64,000 nucleotides of DNA from UBA7359 sp963976795 (GCA_963976795.1 CAXBLT010000010.1:33415-97414); one strand, 5' to 3'. Shown: positions 33,211 to 42,940, numbered from the stretch's first letter. Program-made: numbers and translations. The notes: generated by a model from the letters alone, not told the origin.

Positions 33211-35496
33211 ATGGTACATTACAAAATATTAAAGAAGGCAATGTATTCTGCCTTTGCCTTTTTACTGGTAACCACTACAACAATAACAAAAGCCGATGCA
33301 GCTGGTGCTGAAGAGCAGTCAGTTCCAGAAGTCTTATCACAAGTGAGTATTATCGGTGATCCATCAGCGGTCTATACCATCCCCGGTTCCGCTCATTACA
33401 TCGATTATGAATCAATTAGAGAATTTTCCTATGACGATATCAATCGTGTGCTACGTCAGGTTCCGGGTGTTTATATTCGTGAAGATGATGGATACGGTTT
33501 ATTCCCTAATATTAGCCTTCGAGGGGTTGATACATCACGTAGTGCAAAGGTAACCTTAATGGAAGACGGTGTTCTCGCGGCTCCTGCACCTTATGCAGCA
33601 CCTTCAGCCTATTATTCTCCAACTACCGGACGCATGAGTGGACTCGAAATCTTAAAAGGAAGCAGTCAAATCAAGTACGGACCACATACAACTGGTGGCG
33701 CTATTAATTATTTATCTACACCGATTCCCTATACGGAACGTGCTTTCTTACGTGCGCAGTATGGCGAAGATAATGAATATCGAACGCACGCAGTTTATGG
33801 AAATTCTTTTGAGAATGAAGCCGGTCGATTTGGCTTTTTATTTGAAGGTTACGCCAGAGGCGTTGATGGCTTTAAAACGATTGATACAGCCCCTGGTTTT
33901 AATGATACGGAAGACACAGGGTTTCAAAATATTGAACCCATGGTGAAATTAGCCTGGGAGCCATTAACAAATATGTATCAACGTTTTGAATTTAAGTATG
34001 GCTTTAGTGATGCTGACGCAGATGAAACCTATCTTGGCTTGAGTACTGCAGATTTCCGTGCAGATCCTTTTAGACGTTATTCAGCATCCCGTTTTGACAA
34101 TATCGAACGCGAGCAACATCGAAGCTACCTGCGTCATTTTGTTTCTCCAACAGAAGATTTCGATCTGGTTACAACGGTCTATTACAATAAGTTTGCACGT
34201 AATTGGTACAAATTAAATGATATTCGTGCTGCAGTAGGTGGCTTAGCTGCTAATGACAGTTTATCCGCTGCATTAGCCGGTTCTCAAAATGGCACTGGCC
34301 TACAATGTTTACAAGGTAACCTGGCTTGTGGTTTACGTGTACGCGCTAATAACCGTGAGTATTATTCGACCGGTATTCAATCCGAAGGCAACCTTCGATT
34401 TGACACCGGTCAACTTAAACATGATTTGACCATTGGTATTCGTTACCACAGAGATCAGGAAGATCGTTTCCAACAGAATGATGTTTATAATCAGGATGCA
34501 ACGGGGGCGATTACCAGTATAACGTTTGGTGCACTTGGTTCGCAGGCAGACAGGGAAGATGAAGTCAGTGCTTATGCTGTTTACATGGAAGATCATATTG
34601 AACTCGGCGATTGGTGGTTTACACCAGGTGTTCGCTACGAATATCTCGACCTTGAACGTGTTGATTATAATGCGGGAACAACCCGAGAAACCAACCTGGA
34701 TATGTTAGGTGGTGGTATTGGAATCGGTTATAACTTCACAAGTGAATTGCAAGCATTTGGTGGCGTTCACTTTGGTTTCTCACCACCGTCACCAGGAGGT
34801 GCAATCAATAATAATCTCGAAGAAGAAACCAGCACCGGTTATGAACTTGGATTGCGCTATGCAAGTAATGATAGCGTACTTACAGCAGAAGCCGTTGGTT
34901 TCTTAACTGAGTTCGAAGACTTAATCGTTGTTAACAATATTGGCGGTACCGGCACCGGCAATGATGAAAACTTTGGTGAAGTTGATTCCTACGGTTTGGA
35001 ATTATCTGGTCAATTCGATTTAGGTCTGGCAAAGAACTGGGCGTTTAGTAACCCTTATTTTATTGCCTTCACTTACACCAATGCTGAGCAACAAAATAAT
35101 TCAACGTCAACCGATCCTGAATCTATCTTTAGCTTTGGTAGTGCGGGCAATAAAGTACCTTATATCCCTGAGTATCAATTCAGTGTCGGTAGTTCGGTTA
35201 ACTTCGCTCGCTGGGGTGCATCGGTAAGGGCCAACATTGTCGATGAGACCTTTACCAGCGCTAATAACGTCAGTGCCGAGGTCAATGGCAATGGTGCGGC
35301 TGATGCACGATTTGGTAAAACTGATTCTTACCAGATCGTTGATCTCGCAGTTTATTACGACGTAAAAAAAGATGTACAAATTTTTACCGGGATGCAAAAC
35401 GTATTTGATGAAGAATATATTGTTTCCCGACAACCACATGGTCCTCGTCCAGGTGCTCCACGAACCTGGTATGTCGGTTTTCAGTTAGAAATGTAG
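33211..35496 (+). CDS. TonB-dependent receptor, FecA-like
   Basis: The outer-membrane importer has 761 residues from ATG 33211. This start is favoured by GGGAGG just upstream; a TTG at 33199 lies in front of it. A signal peptide ends near TKADA. The plug domain follows (DDINRVLRQVPGVYIREDDGYGLFP then LRGV, LEILKGSSQIKYGPHTTGGAINY). A 22-strand barrel ends in an aromatic (QLEM). No N-terminal signalling extension is seen, so it is not a FecR-type transducer. Iron-chelate uptake is inferred from its Fur site. A terminator follows. Confidence 0.88.
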   Translation: MVHYKILKKAMYSAFAFLLVTTTTITKADAAGAEEQSVPEVLSQVSIIGDPSAVYTIPGSAHYIDYESIREFSYDDINRVLRQVPGVYIREDDGYGLFPNISLRGVDTSRSAKVTLMEDGVLAAPAPYAAPSAYYSPTTGRMSGLEILKGSSQIKYGPHTTGGAINYLSTPIPYTERAFLRAQYGEDNEYRTHAVYGNSFENEAGRFGFLFEGYARGVDGFKTIDTAPGFNDTEDTGFQNIEPMVKLAWEPLTNMYQRFEFKYGFSDADADETYLGLSTADFRADPFRRYSASRFDNIEREQHRSYLRHFVSPTEDFDLVTTVYYNKFARNWYKLNDIRAAVGGLAANDSLSAALAGSQNGTGLQCLQGNLACGLRVRANNREYYSTGIQSEGNLRFDTGQLKHDLTIGIRYHRDQEDRFQQNDVYNQDATGAITSITFGALGSQADREDEVSAYAVYMEDHIELGDWWFTPGVRYEYLDLERVDYNAGTTRETNLDMLGGGIGIGYNFTSELQAFGGVHFGFSPPSPGGAINNNLEEETSTGYELGLRYASNDSVLTAEAVGFLTEFEDLIVVNNIGGTGTGNDENFGEVDSYGLELSGQFDLGLAKNWAFSNPYFIAFTYTNAEQQNNSTSTDPESIFSFGSAGNKVPYIPEYQFSVGSSVNFARWGASVRANIVDETFTSANNVSAEVNGNGAADARFGKTDSYQIVDLAVYYDVKKDVQIFTGMQNVFDEEYIVSRQPHGPRPGAPRTWYVGFQLEM

Positions 35497-35507
35497 TTTC
35501 ATATATA

Positions 35508-35552
35508 GAAACACGGTATCTAGACAAGTATCTATACTGTGTTTCTATTTTT
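35508..35552 (+). terminator. Rho-independent terminator after the TonB receptor
   Basis: GAAACACGGTAT pairs with ATACTGTGTTTC (one G-T pair) around a 14-base loop and is followed by TATTTTT. Confidence 0.85.
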
Positions 35553-36041
35553 CAAAAGCAACAATCATCGCGATTACTTTTAAATCATATTGACTCTACA
35601 AAAAATCGAAACAAAACTATTATCACCACGATTTGTCATGTCCACACATCCGGAATTATAATAATAATTTACTCAAGCCCTAACTTTAATAGTGTTACTG
35701 TTACTGGGCAGGTCATTTTTAATCAATTATTTATTACTAATAGTTGGCGCAACATTTTATTAAAACAGGAAGGAGGGCAATAAAAAATTAGAAACCACAA
35801 TTAAATAATCGCCACCTTTATAATTAAGTGCATTATTAATTACGCTGTTATCGTTGTTTGGATCTCTAGGTGCACAAATTATTACGAAACCTATCATTAT
35901 AGTTTCACTTTCCATCCTTATCTTGATTTAGGGTATATTTAATTCTGGAAAATATACCATTATATCTACTCAACTCTTGACTCTATAGTGAACTTCAGGG
36001 TTTATACTTAACTCATCGAAAACTGTAGAGGCGTTATATCT
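35553..36041. other. Non-coding region upstream of merR
   Basis: No gene is supported. A hydrophobic reading (near 35830-35925, LSALLITLLSLFGSLG...) between stops could be a relic of a membrane protein. The merR promoter is at 35977-36008. Confidence 0.45.
35977..36008 (+). promoter_or_regulatory. MerR-family promoter/operator of merR operon
   Basis: TTGACT and TATACT are separated by 20 bp, an over-long spacer typical of MerR-regulated promoters (19-20 bp). An imperfect dyad (ACTCTATAG ... TTCAGGGTT) fills it. It is 34 bases upstream of the merR ATG. Confidence 0.7.
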
Positions 36042-36443
36042 ATGTATTCCATCGGACAGATTGCCAAAGAATCAGGGATTAGCGTTGAGACAATTCGCTA
36101 CTATGAAAAAGAAGGATTGTTGGAAAAGCCGCAAAGGAGAGAAAGTGGTTATCGTCAGTATAACGGCGATGCTATAGATAGACTCTTTTTTATACAACAG
36201 GCAAAAGAACTTGGATTCTCTCTAAAGGAGATAGATGAATTACTCTCCATTAAATCTGATACAAACACCGTATGTAACGATGTTAAACATTTAGCTGAAG
36301 ATAAATTAAACGATATTGGAAACAAGATTAAAATATTGCGGCGTATGGAAAAAAGCTTAAAAAAATTAGTTGATGCTTGTCCAGGCAAAGCACCAATCAG
36401 CGATTGTCCTATCCTTGATTCATTAGGGAAGAGGAGTGCATAA
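36042..36443 (+). CDS. merR: MerR-family regulator with mercury-type Cys triad
   Basis: The 133-residue protein has an N-terminal HTH (YSIGQIAKESGISVETIRYYEKEGLL) and a dimerisation helix. The three cysteines Cys78, Cys113 and Cys122 have the same spacing (35 and 9) as the Hg(II) ligands Cys82, Cys117, Cys126 of Tn501 MerR. ACPGKAPISDCPIL aligns with the metal loop. It probably senses Hg(II) and controls its own operon from the 20-bp-spacer promoter. The next gene starts one base after the stop. Confidence 0.85.
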   Translation: MYSIGQIAKESGISVETIRYYEKEGLLEKPQRRESGYRQYNGDAIDRLFFIQQAKELGFSLKEIDELLSIKSDTNTVCNDVKHLAEDKLNDIGNKIKILRRMEKSLKKLVDACPGKAPISDCPILDSLGKRSA

Positions 36444-36444
36444 A

Positions 36445-37191
36445 GTGCCTTTGGTAGAGTTTGTGTACGAGAAAGGCTGTCCAAATATTAAGCCAACTCG
36501 TCTGTTGTTATTGCAAGCATTTACAAAAATGAATGTTAAACCCCATTGGCAGGAATGGGAGGTGAACAACTCATCGTCTCTAGAATATGTACGTCAGTAT
36601 GGCTCACCAACAATTCTGTTTGACGGAATAGACATTGATGAATCAAAAGATTCAAACAATGCTAACCAATGTCGAATGTATACTCAGACTGATAATGTGT
36701 TTAGTGGTGTTCCCCCTTTAGAGAAAATAATCAATGCAATTCAAAAAGCAAAAACGGAAGAGAGTGGTATTGATGAAGTATCGGGTGCAAGATTAAGAAT
36801 CACAGCAATACCTGTCATTATACTAGCTTTATTGCCCAAGCTGGCTTGTCCATTTTGTTGGCCATTGTATACCGGCATGTTAGGTGCGTTAGGTATAAAT
36901 TTCATTAATTACACACCGTATCTATTTCCTTTTCTAACTTTGTTTTTAATATTAACCATTACAGGTTTAATAATTGGTGCGAAGGATAATAAAAAATATA
37001 AACCGATTTATCTTGGTGTGATTTCTTCCATGTTTATTTTACTTGGAAAAACTTTGTTCGAAACCAATGTGCTAATTTATTCAGGTATTATTGGATTAAT
37101 GGTGTCTGTTATATGGCAGTCAAGAATTAAATCAATAGGTAATCGTGGTTTTTGTGCTGCCTGTGAAAACGAATCGAAATCGATTACCTAA
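36445..37191 (+). CDS. Thioredoxin-like/MerC-like membrane protein
   Basis: The ~248-residue protein has an N-terminal thioredoxin-like part (~1-100, VEFVYEKGCPN, YGSPTILFDG). A MerC-type membrane part has four helices, with the Cys pair CPFC in LPKLACPFCWPLY and CAACENESK at the C-terminus. It is probably a mercuric-ion (or related) transporter with a Cys relay. GTG 36445 is chosen because GAGGAG sits 8 bases upstream; GTG 36436 is the alternative. No merA, merT or merP is present. Confidence 0.6.
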   Translation: MPLVEFVYEKGCPNIKPTRLLLLQAFTKMNVKPHWQEWEVNNSSSLEYVRQYGSPTILFDGIDIDESKDSNNANQCRMYTQTDNVFSGVPPLEKIINAIQKAKTEESGIDEVSGARLRITAIPVIILALLPKLACPFCWPLYTGMLGALGINFINYTPYLFPFLTLFLILTITGLIIGAKDNKKYKPIYLGVISSMFILLGKTLFETNVLIYSGIIGLMVSVIWQSRIKSIGNRGFCAACENESKSIT

Positions 37192-37202
37192 GGAGATGTA
37201 GA

Positions 37203-37466
37203 ATGACTAAACGTAAGGTTGAAATATTCAGTGCAGGTTGTCCGGTTTGTCAGGAAACGATTGATCTGGTTAATGAACTGGCCTGTCCTTCCTGTGAGAT
37301 TATTATTCATGATACACATGATGCTGAAGTACAGTCTCGTATTAATGAGCTAGGGATAAAATCAGTGCCTGCTGTGGCCGTGAATGGTGTTTTGGCAGAT
37401 TGTTGTCATGGAAAAGGAGTGGATATGGAAGTGCTTAAAGCTGCTGGAGTAGGGACTCCTTTATAA
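37203..37466 (+). CDS. Thioredoxin/glutaredoxin-like thiol protein
   Basis: The 87-residue protein has a CPVC active site (FSAGCPVCQ), a second CPSC pair, cis-Pro in KSVPAVAV and a CC pair near the C-terminus. The cysteines could pass metal or electrons to the neighbouring membrane protein. A degraded copy lies at 39194. Good ribosome site (AAGGAG). Confidence 0.8.
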   Translation: MTKRKVEIFSAGCPVCQETIDLVNELACPSCEIIIHDTHDAEVQSRINELGIKSVPAVAVNGVLADCCHGKGVDMEVLKAAGVGTPL

Positions 37467-37649
37467 CTTGTCACGTAAACATCCCAAACATTTGTTTTCT
37501 GTAGCTATAGTTGAAAAATGCAGAGCCTCTTTAGATCAGGTATTAAAAAGTTAGCTGAGTGAAACCAAGAAGGCATAACGCAGAAACCATTTAAATCTAA
37601 ATACGTACCAGCACTTGGTTTTCACTGGCTTACTCCTTACTATGATATT

Positions 37650-38252
37650 GTGGTTGGTGCTACCACAAGGGAGCGTAGTTTCAAGCAGGCACTGATAAAA
37701 CAAGCATGCTTCGCACCGGGTCAGCAGGTACTAGATCTAGCCTCTGGAACAGGCACCTTGGCAATTTGGATAAAACAACACCAACCACAAGCAATTATCA
37801 CTGGAGTTGATGCTGATCCATCCATTCTGTCTCTCGCGTCTCGCAAAGCACAAAAGACTAATGTCTCGGTACAGTTCGACCATGCACTATCCTACAGTTT
37901 GCCTTATCTATCGGCACACTTTGATCGGGTAATATCAAGCTTATTCTTTCACCACCTGTCATGGGAAAACAAGGAGCGCACAGTTCAGGAGATATTCAGG
38001 GTACTTAAACCAGGAGGAGAGTTACACGTTGCCGACTGGGGACGCGCAGACAATATTTTGATGAGAGGATTGTTTCTATTGATTCAACTTCTTGATGGTT
38101 ATAAGAATACACAAGATAATGTTTCGGGCAAACTCGTCATGCTATTCGAGCAGGCCGGATTTGTTGAAGTAACTCAGCGACAAACCTTCAGTACCATTTA
38201 CGGAACAATTGCGCTTTATAGTGCACTTAAACCAAGTCAACATAACGCTTGA
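37650..38252 (+). CDS. Class I SAM-dependent methyltransferase
   Basis: The methyltransferase has motif I VLDLASGTGTLAIW, GVDAD, FDRVISSLFFHHL, and FRVLKPGGELHVADWG, as in UbiE/small-molecule types. The frame is open upstream of the GTG at 37650. Codons from an ATA at 37575 (TQKPFKSKYVPALGFHWLTPYYDIVV) read like the real N-terminus. The GTG start would drop the first ~25 residues before motif I. Substrate unknown; it faces a CDP-alcohol phosphatidyltransferase gene. Confidence 0.75.
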   Translation: MVGATTRERSFKQALIKQACFAPGQQVLDLASGTGTLAIWIKQHQPQAIITGVDADPSILSLASRKAQKTNVSVQFDHALSYSLPYLSAHFDRVISSLFFHHLSWENKERTVQEIFRVLKPGGELHVADWGRADNILMRGLFLLIQLLDGYKNTQDNVSGKLVMLFEQAGFVEVTQRQTFSTIYGTIALYSALKPSQHNA

Positions 38253-38360
38253 ATAAATTGCCTTTTCTTTTTTTTGAAATTATTACTATCGTTTTTGTTT
38301 GTGGAAGGAACAAAAGGCTTAAACAGATAAAGCAATTATTAAATTAATCCATTTTAAGCT

Positions 38361-38957
38361 TCAGGCATTTAAAGCTGTATATTTTCTTAATACCAATAAT
38401 GAAAAAGTGGGTGCCCCAATTGTTGCAAATATTAAAAAAGGCATAAGCCACTCAAAGTAGGTGATAAGTGGTAATAAATAAAGTACATCCTCAGCCTCAA
38501 AACGTGCAAAATGGGGTTGTCTTGCTTTTGTTTTACCTATCGTGTTCTCAATTATGTTACGCATATAAAATATCGCTGCTACAGATATACCGACTAAAAT
38601 ACCCATAAGCAGTGCCCATAAACCCATGTCTGACTGGCTCAGCCCAATACCAATCCCTAAAAACAGAATAATATTAACAATGGCATCACTAGCTAGATCG
38701 TAATAGTGACCAGTCCTGCTCATTTTGTTAGACAACCGAGCCAACTCTCCATCAGCATGGTCAAGAAAATTGGAGATAACAAAACACAATGCCCCAAGGT
38801 TTGATAGCAAGTGATCGTTGACAGACAATAAAATAGCGGCCAGTACCCCGAACAAAAGTCTAATAGTCGTCAGGTGATTAGGACTAATTCGGCTTTTTCT
38901 TAACGAATAAACCAGAAAAAAAGCTAATTGTGCATCCCAAGGTCTATTATTATTCAT
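38361..38957 (-). CDS. CDP-alcohol phosphatidyltransferase family protein, paralog of 44022
   Basis: These enzymes join a CDP-alcohol lipid to an alcohol acceptor. The 198-residue protein has the signature D-G-x2-A-R-x8-G-x3-D-x3-D (DHADGELARLSNKMSRTGHYYDLASDA) and about six helices. Its start SRISPNHLTTIRLLFG parallels 44022. Substrate unknown. The region to the left contains only the convergent methyltransferase gene. Confidence 0.85.
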   Translation of the reverse strand: MNNNRPWDAQLAFFLVYSLRKSRISPNHLTTIRLLFGVLAAILLSVNDHLLSNLGALCFVISNFLDHADGELARLSNKMSRTGHYYDLASDAIVNIILFLGIGIGLSQSDMGLWALLMGILVGISVAAIFYMRNIIENTIGKTKARQPHFARFEAEDVLYLLPLITYFEWLMPFLIFATIGAPTFSLLVLRKYTALNA

Positions 38958-39193
38958 TGTTTGCTAATTTTATTTATGTAAGTAAATGAATGGGTAATGC
39001 AGTAATAATAAATGTTCATGGAATGATTTGTTAATAGTATATGACAGGAATAACAAAAAATTTAGTAATCAGGGTGAAACGTAACTAAAATAGATGTTAA
39101 TAAGTTGTTATATAAGTTTATATCGCGATTATTAAATCTATATTCAAACTCTTTAAATATATTAAAAAATGATACTTCAATAGGAGAAATAAA

Positions 39194-39385
39194 AAGACTA
39201 AACATAAGGTTGAATCATTCAGTGCAGGTTGTCCGATTTGTCAGAAAACAATTGATTTAGTTAATGAGTTAGCCTGTCCATCCTGCGAGATTATTATTCA
39301 TGAGCTAAAGATAAAATCAGTCCCTGTCGTAGCGATCAATGGAGTTCTAGCTGGTTGTTGCCAAAGACGCGGAGTAAATGTATAA
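39194..39385 (+). pseudogene. Degraded copy of the thioredoxin-like gene (37203)
   Basis: The reading frame keeps FSAGCPICQ, DLVNELACPSCEIIIH and SVPVVAINGVLAGCC. Compared with 37203 the ATG is replaced by AAG and an in-frame block of ~12 codons (DTHDAEVQSRIN) is missing. There is no start codon at the expected place. It is the only sign of a gene between 38958 and 39526. Confidence 0.75.
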
Positions 39386-39526
39386 ATACTGAAAGAGGGT
39401 AGGTTAGGCGCATCTCTTTAAGTCAAAGAATCTCATAATAATCATAAATTTAAAACCACTCCTTGATATTGTCGAAGGATTGAGCGATAGTTATTGCAAG
39501 ATATCCCTATCAAAATATATATATGT

Positions 39527-39958
39527 ATGCTGATACAGCTTAAAAATAAACAGCGAAATATTGCATCTGTCACACTCTCCTTATTTTTGGGTAGTTGGTT
39601 GTTGCTTTTGTGTCAGACCTGTATGGCGTTGGTAGATGATGTCAATAACCTTATAGACTCTGTAGCTGAAGTATCAGATTGCCATACTACAGAAAACGAT
39701 AATGCGATAGATGAAATAGTTGTTGAAAATGAAGAGCATTGTTTAGGGGTTTGTGATTGTGATGATTTAAGCGTCACGACAAACAGTGAAAAAAATCATG
39801 ATTTAAAAAATAAAATTAAATTTTCACAAGACTTATATGCTTTTGATAATCCTTTAGTTTACCAAGCAGACTATGATTTGCCTGACAAACTAATATCGAC
39901 TCAACCCGAACGGGCCATCCTCCTACCATTTAAACGCTTTACAGTTCTACTGAATTAA
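39527..39958 (+). CDS. Secreted Cys-rich small protein upstream of a metal operon
   Basis: The 143-residue protein has a signal peptide (LFLGSWLLLLCQTCMA) and acidic sequence with Cys residues (SDCHTTEND, EEHCLGVCDCDDL). The last third resembles the ends of the proteins at 22641 and 45616 in general plan only. The ATG 39527 is preferred over the TTG at 39494. A periplasmic metal-binding role is inferred. Function unknown. Confidence 0.55.
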   Translation: MLIQLKNKQRNIASVTLSLFLGSWLLLLCQTCMALVDDVNNLIDSVAEVSDCHTTENDNAIDEIVVENEEHCLGVCDCDDLSVTTNSEKNHDLKNKIKFSQDLYAFDNPLVYQADYDLPDKLISTQPERAILLPFKRFTVLLN

Positions 39959-40055
39959 GCAATTCAACCTCCTTGTACTTGACTGGTTTTTGAATAGACC
40001 GGTGTAAGTATTTTTCACCTTATTTTTCATGACTAAAGCTCTGGAGAGTTGAATT

Positions 40056-41531
40056 GTGGGCGTAGTTAAAATTTCTTATAAAGTAAGTTTGTTATTATTA
40101 ATTGTATTTCTCGCTGGTTGTACACATGTGCCGCGTGATGGCAATTTTGATGAGGTTGAGCGTTTGGTAAATGAGCGCATTCCTCAAAAAGTGCATTGGT
40201 ATAAAGGTGGAGAAGAGGATAGTCAGGTTAAAGCGGCACTGAATCAGATTCTTCAAGAACCATTAACTTCTGAATCTGTTGTACAAATCGCCTTGCTTAA
40301 TAATCGGCAATTACAATCAGAGTATGAAGAGCTCGGTATTGCACAAGCGGATTTGGTTCAAGCAGGTTTACTGAGTAATCCAGTCTTGTTTGCCAGTATT
40401 CGCTTTCCAAAAGGTGGGGCAGGCGGAAACAATACCGAGTTTGGTATTACCAAGGAATTTCTCGATTTATTATTGCGTCCTGCGCGTATGCGAATTGCTG
40501 CAACTGAGTTTGAGCGCGCTAAATTACGCGTATCCAATGCGGTAATCGAATTAGCTGCATCAGTACAAAGATCTTTTTATCAACTCCAGGGAAAACAACA
40601 ACTCGCAGATATTCAAAATGTTGCAGCATCGTCAGCCCAGACTTCTTATGAATTAGCACAACGTTTTGACGAAGCAGGCAATTTGAGTGAACTTGAATTA
40701 GCACAAGAACGCAGTGCTGCAGCAGAAATGAAATTAGAACTGTTACGTACTCAAGCCGATGTGCAAAGTTCACGAGATAATTTAAATGCGCTTCTTGCAT
40801 TAACGGGTACTGACAGGCAATGGTCGATAGAAAAAGGACTTTCAGAATTGCCTGAAACTGATCCTGATTTGGAGTCAATGGAAGAGAAAGCGATTAAACA
40901 ACGTCTTGATCTAAAAGCCGCAAATAAAGAAATCGATCAACTTTCGGAAGCATTAGAAATGATTCGGGATTATCGATGGATCGGAGGCGCATCATTCGGT
41001 GTAAGCAGTGAAAGAGATCCGGATGGAGGCCGGGTAACAGGTCCTGATTTTTCAGTTGAGATACCTATCTTTGATCAAAAGCAAGCAGAGATTGCACGCA
41101 TGGAATCGTTATTAGAACAGAGTAAGTCACGATTTCATTCACTTCAAACATTAATACGCAATGAAGTGCAATCGGCCGTTCATCGTATTCGGGCTGCACG
41201 TGAACTTTGTGAATATTATCGTGATGAATATTTACCAGCGAAAGAGCAAGTCGTTAAATTCACCCAACAAGAACAGAACTATATGTTAGTGGATGCATTT
41301 GAATTGTTGTTTGTTCGACAACAGGAAATACAGGCTTACCGAAATTATATTGATTCATTAACAGAGTATTGGGTTGCTCGTTCAGATCTTGCAAAAGTAA
41401 TTGGTTTAGGTTTACCAGAAAGTTCTTCTTCATCAAAAAATATAGAAAGGCATAAACATGACTCTGAAGTGACTGACAGTCATATAAAAGAGATGAACTC
41501 AAATTCTGATCATAACAATACTCATCATTGA
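40056..41531 (+). CDS. Outer-membrane efflux lipoprotein (TolC/OEP family)
   Basis: The 491-residue protein has a lipobox (LLLIVFLAGCTHVP; Cys near residue 22) and two OEP repeats (VQIALLNNRQLQSEYEELGIAQADLVQAGLLSNP; FRVHRIRAARELCEYYRDEYLP-like second half). The C-terminal tail is His/Asp-rich. It is unlike the CzcC and CusC copies in its long acidic N-terminus. No adaptor or pump gene lies next to it, so it may work with the multicopper oxidase operon or with another pump. GTG start with GGAGAG upstream. Confidence 0.85.
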   Translation: MGVVKISYKVSLLLLIVFLAGCTHVPRDGNFDEVERLVNERIPQKVHWYKGGEEDSQVKAALNQILQEPLTSESVVQIALLNNRQLQSEYEELGIAQADLVQAGLLSNPVLFASIRFPKGGAGGNNTEFGITKEFLDLLLRPARMRIAATEFERAKLRVSNAVIELAASVQRSFYQLQGKQQLADIQNVAASSAQTSYELAQRFDEAGNLSELELAQERSAAAEMKLELLRTQADVQSSRDNLNALLALTGTDRQWSIEKGLSELPETDPDLESMEEKAIKQRLDLKAANKEIDQLSEALEMIRDYRWIGGASFGVSSERDPDGGRVTGPDFSVEIPIFDQKQAEIARMESLLEQSKSRFHSLQTLIRNEVQSAVHRIRAARELCEYYRDEYLPAKEQVVKFTQQEQNYMLVDAFELLFVRQQEIQAYRNYIDSLTEYWVARSDLAKVIGLGLPESSSSSKNIERHKHDSEVTDSHIKEMNSNSDHNNTHH

Positions 41532-41541
41532 GGTATAGAAC

Positions 41542-42891
41542 ATGTTTTCACGACGTAATTTATTAACTTCTTCTCTTAGTCTACTTGGGCTTGGTTTTTT
41601 ATATAGTGCCAAAGCAGAGACAACCGCTTTACAAGATACATTACCAAGTCTTGAAAACGGATATACAAAAAATAAACGTAGCGGACATGTGCCTGTTACA
41701 ACACTTAACGGTACAACATTGCCTTATAAAATGATAAATGGAGTTAAGGAATTTCATTTGATTGCCGAAGAAATTGAACACGAATTTGCACCCGGCAGTA
41801 AAGCAAAATGTTGGGGGTACAACGGTTCAACACCTGGACCTACCATCGAAGCGGTAGAAGGAGATCGTGTAAGAATATTAGTGACGAATAAATTACCCGA
41901 GCACACGACAATTCATTGGCACGGTATTTTATTGCCATCAGGTATGGATGGTGTTGGCGGTCTCAACCAACCACACATAAAGCCAGGTGAAACCTTCGAG
42001 TATGAATTTACTTTGAAACAGCATGGTACGCATATGTACCACCCACATGCAGATGAGATGGTTCAATTAGGTGTAGGCATGATGGGTATGTTTATTATTC
42101 ATCCTAAAGGTGGTGAACAAGTACCGATCGATCGTGATTATTGCTTCATGTTACATAACTGGGCATTGCATCCTGGAACGTATCGTCCTGACCCTTCAAT
42201 TATGGTGGACTTTGATCTCTGGACAATGAACAGCAAGGTCTTCCCTGCGATCGATCCAATTGTAGCCCGTACGGGCGAACGAGTTCGTATCCGTATAGCT
42301 AATCTTTCAATGTGGAATCATCCAATGCATCTGCATGGACACCAATATTGGGTAACTGGTTCCGATGGCGGTCGTTGGCCTCAATCTGCATGGCGACCTG
42401 AGGTAACTGAGATTGTTGCTGTAGGTCAAACGCGCGACATCGAATTTATTGCCATACCTGGCGACTGGGCATTTCATTGCCATATGTCACATCACACAAT
42501 GAATGCAATGGGACACGGTATTGCAAATCCATTGGGAGTCAATCAATCCGGTATTGCAGACAAAGTTAAATCGTTACTACCAGGTTATGTTCCTATGGGT
42601 GAAAGTGGAATGGCGGAACATTCAGAACATCTTGCCATGGCTGTAAAAGCAGCAAAAGGAGAAATGGGTGATATGAAGGATGATAAACATGCGGTTATGC
42701 ACCATGGTGCTGGATTTGATGGACCACGAAACACACTTCCAATGATGACTGGGGAAGGTCCATTCGGTCCAATTGAAATGGGTGGCATGTTTACAGTAGT
42801 CAAGATCAGAGATGGAAAAATAAAACAGAAAGATAAAGGCTGGTACAACAATCCGCCAGGTACTGTAGCAAAACGTATAAAACATATTTAA
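41542..42891 (+). CDS. Multicopper oxidase (Tat-exported)
   Basis: The 449-residue protein starts with a twin-arginine signal (SRRNLLTSSLSLLGLGF). Copper-ligand motifs are HWHG, HMYHPH, HPMHLHGHQYW, and the type-1/trinuclear block HCHMSHHTMNAM, with Met as axial ligand. The C-terminal part is Met/His-rich. Such enzymes oxidise Cu(I) in the periplasm and confer copper tolerance. Cotranscribed with the OEP lipoprotein and a PII-like gene. Confidence 0.92.
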   Translation: MFSRRNLLTSSLSLLGLGFLYSAKAETTALQDTLPSLENGYTKNKRSGHVPVTTLNGTTLPYKMINGVKEFHLIAEEIEHEFAPGSKAKCWGYNGSTPGPTIEAVEGDRVRILVTNKLPEHTTIHWHGILLPSGMDGVGGLNQPHIKPGETFEYEFTLKQHGTHMYHPHADEMVQLGVGMMGMFIIHPKGGEQVPIDRDYCFMLHNWALHPGTYRPDPSIMVDFDLWTMNSKVFPAIDPIVARTGERVRIRIANLSMWNHPMHLHGHQYWVTGSDGGRWPQSAWRPEVTEIVAVGQTRDIEFIAIPGDWAFHCHMSHHTMNAMGHGIANPLGVNQSGIADKVKSLLPGYVPMGESGMAEHSEHLAMAVKAAKGEMGDMKDDKHAVMHHGAGFDGPRNTLPMMTGEGPFGPIEMGGMFTVVKIRDGKIKQKDKGWYNNPPGTVAKRIKHI

Positions 42892-42940
42892 AAATTATTA
42901 TAGCAACATTAAGTTTAAGGTTTAATAAGAGGAGCGGTCA

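Noticed and set aside
35830..35925. Hydrophobic reading between stops before merR
   Set aside because: It has no start and is broken by stops; at best it is a relic of a membrane protein.
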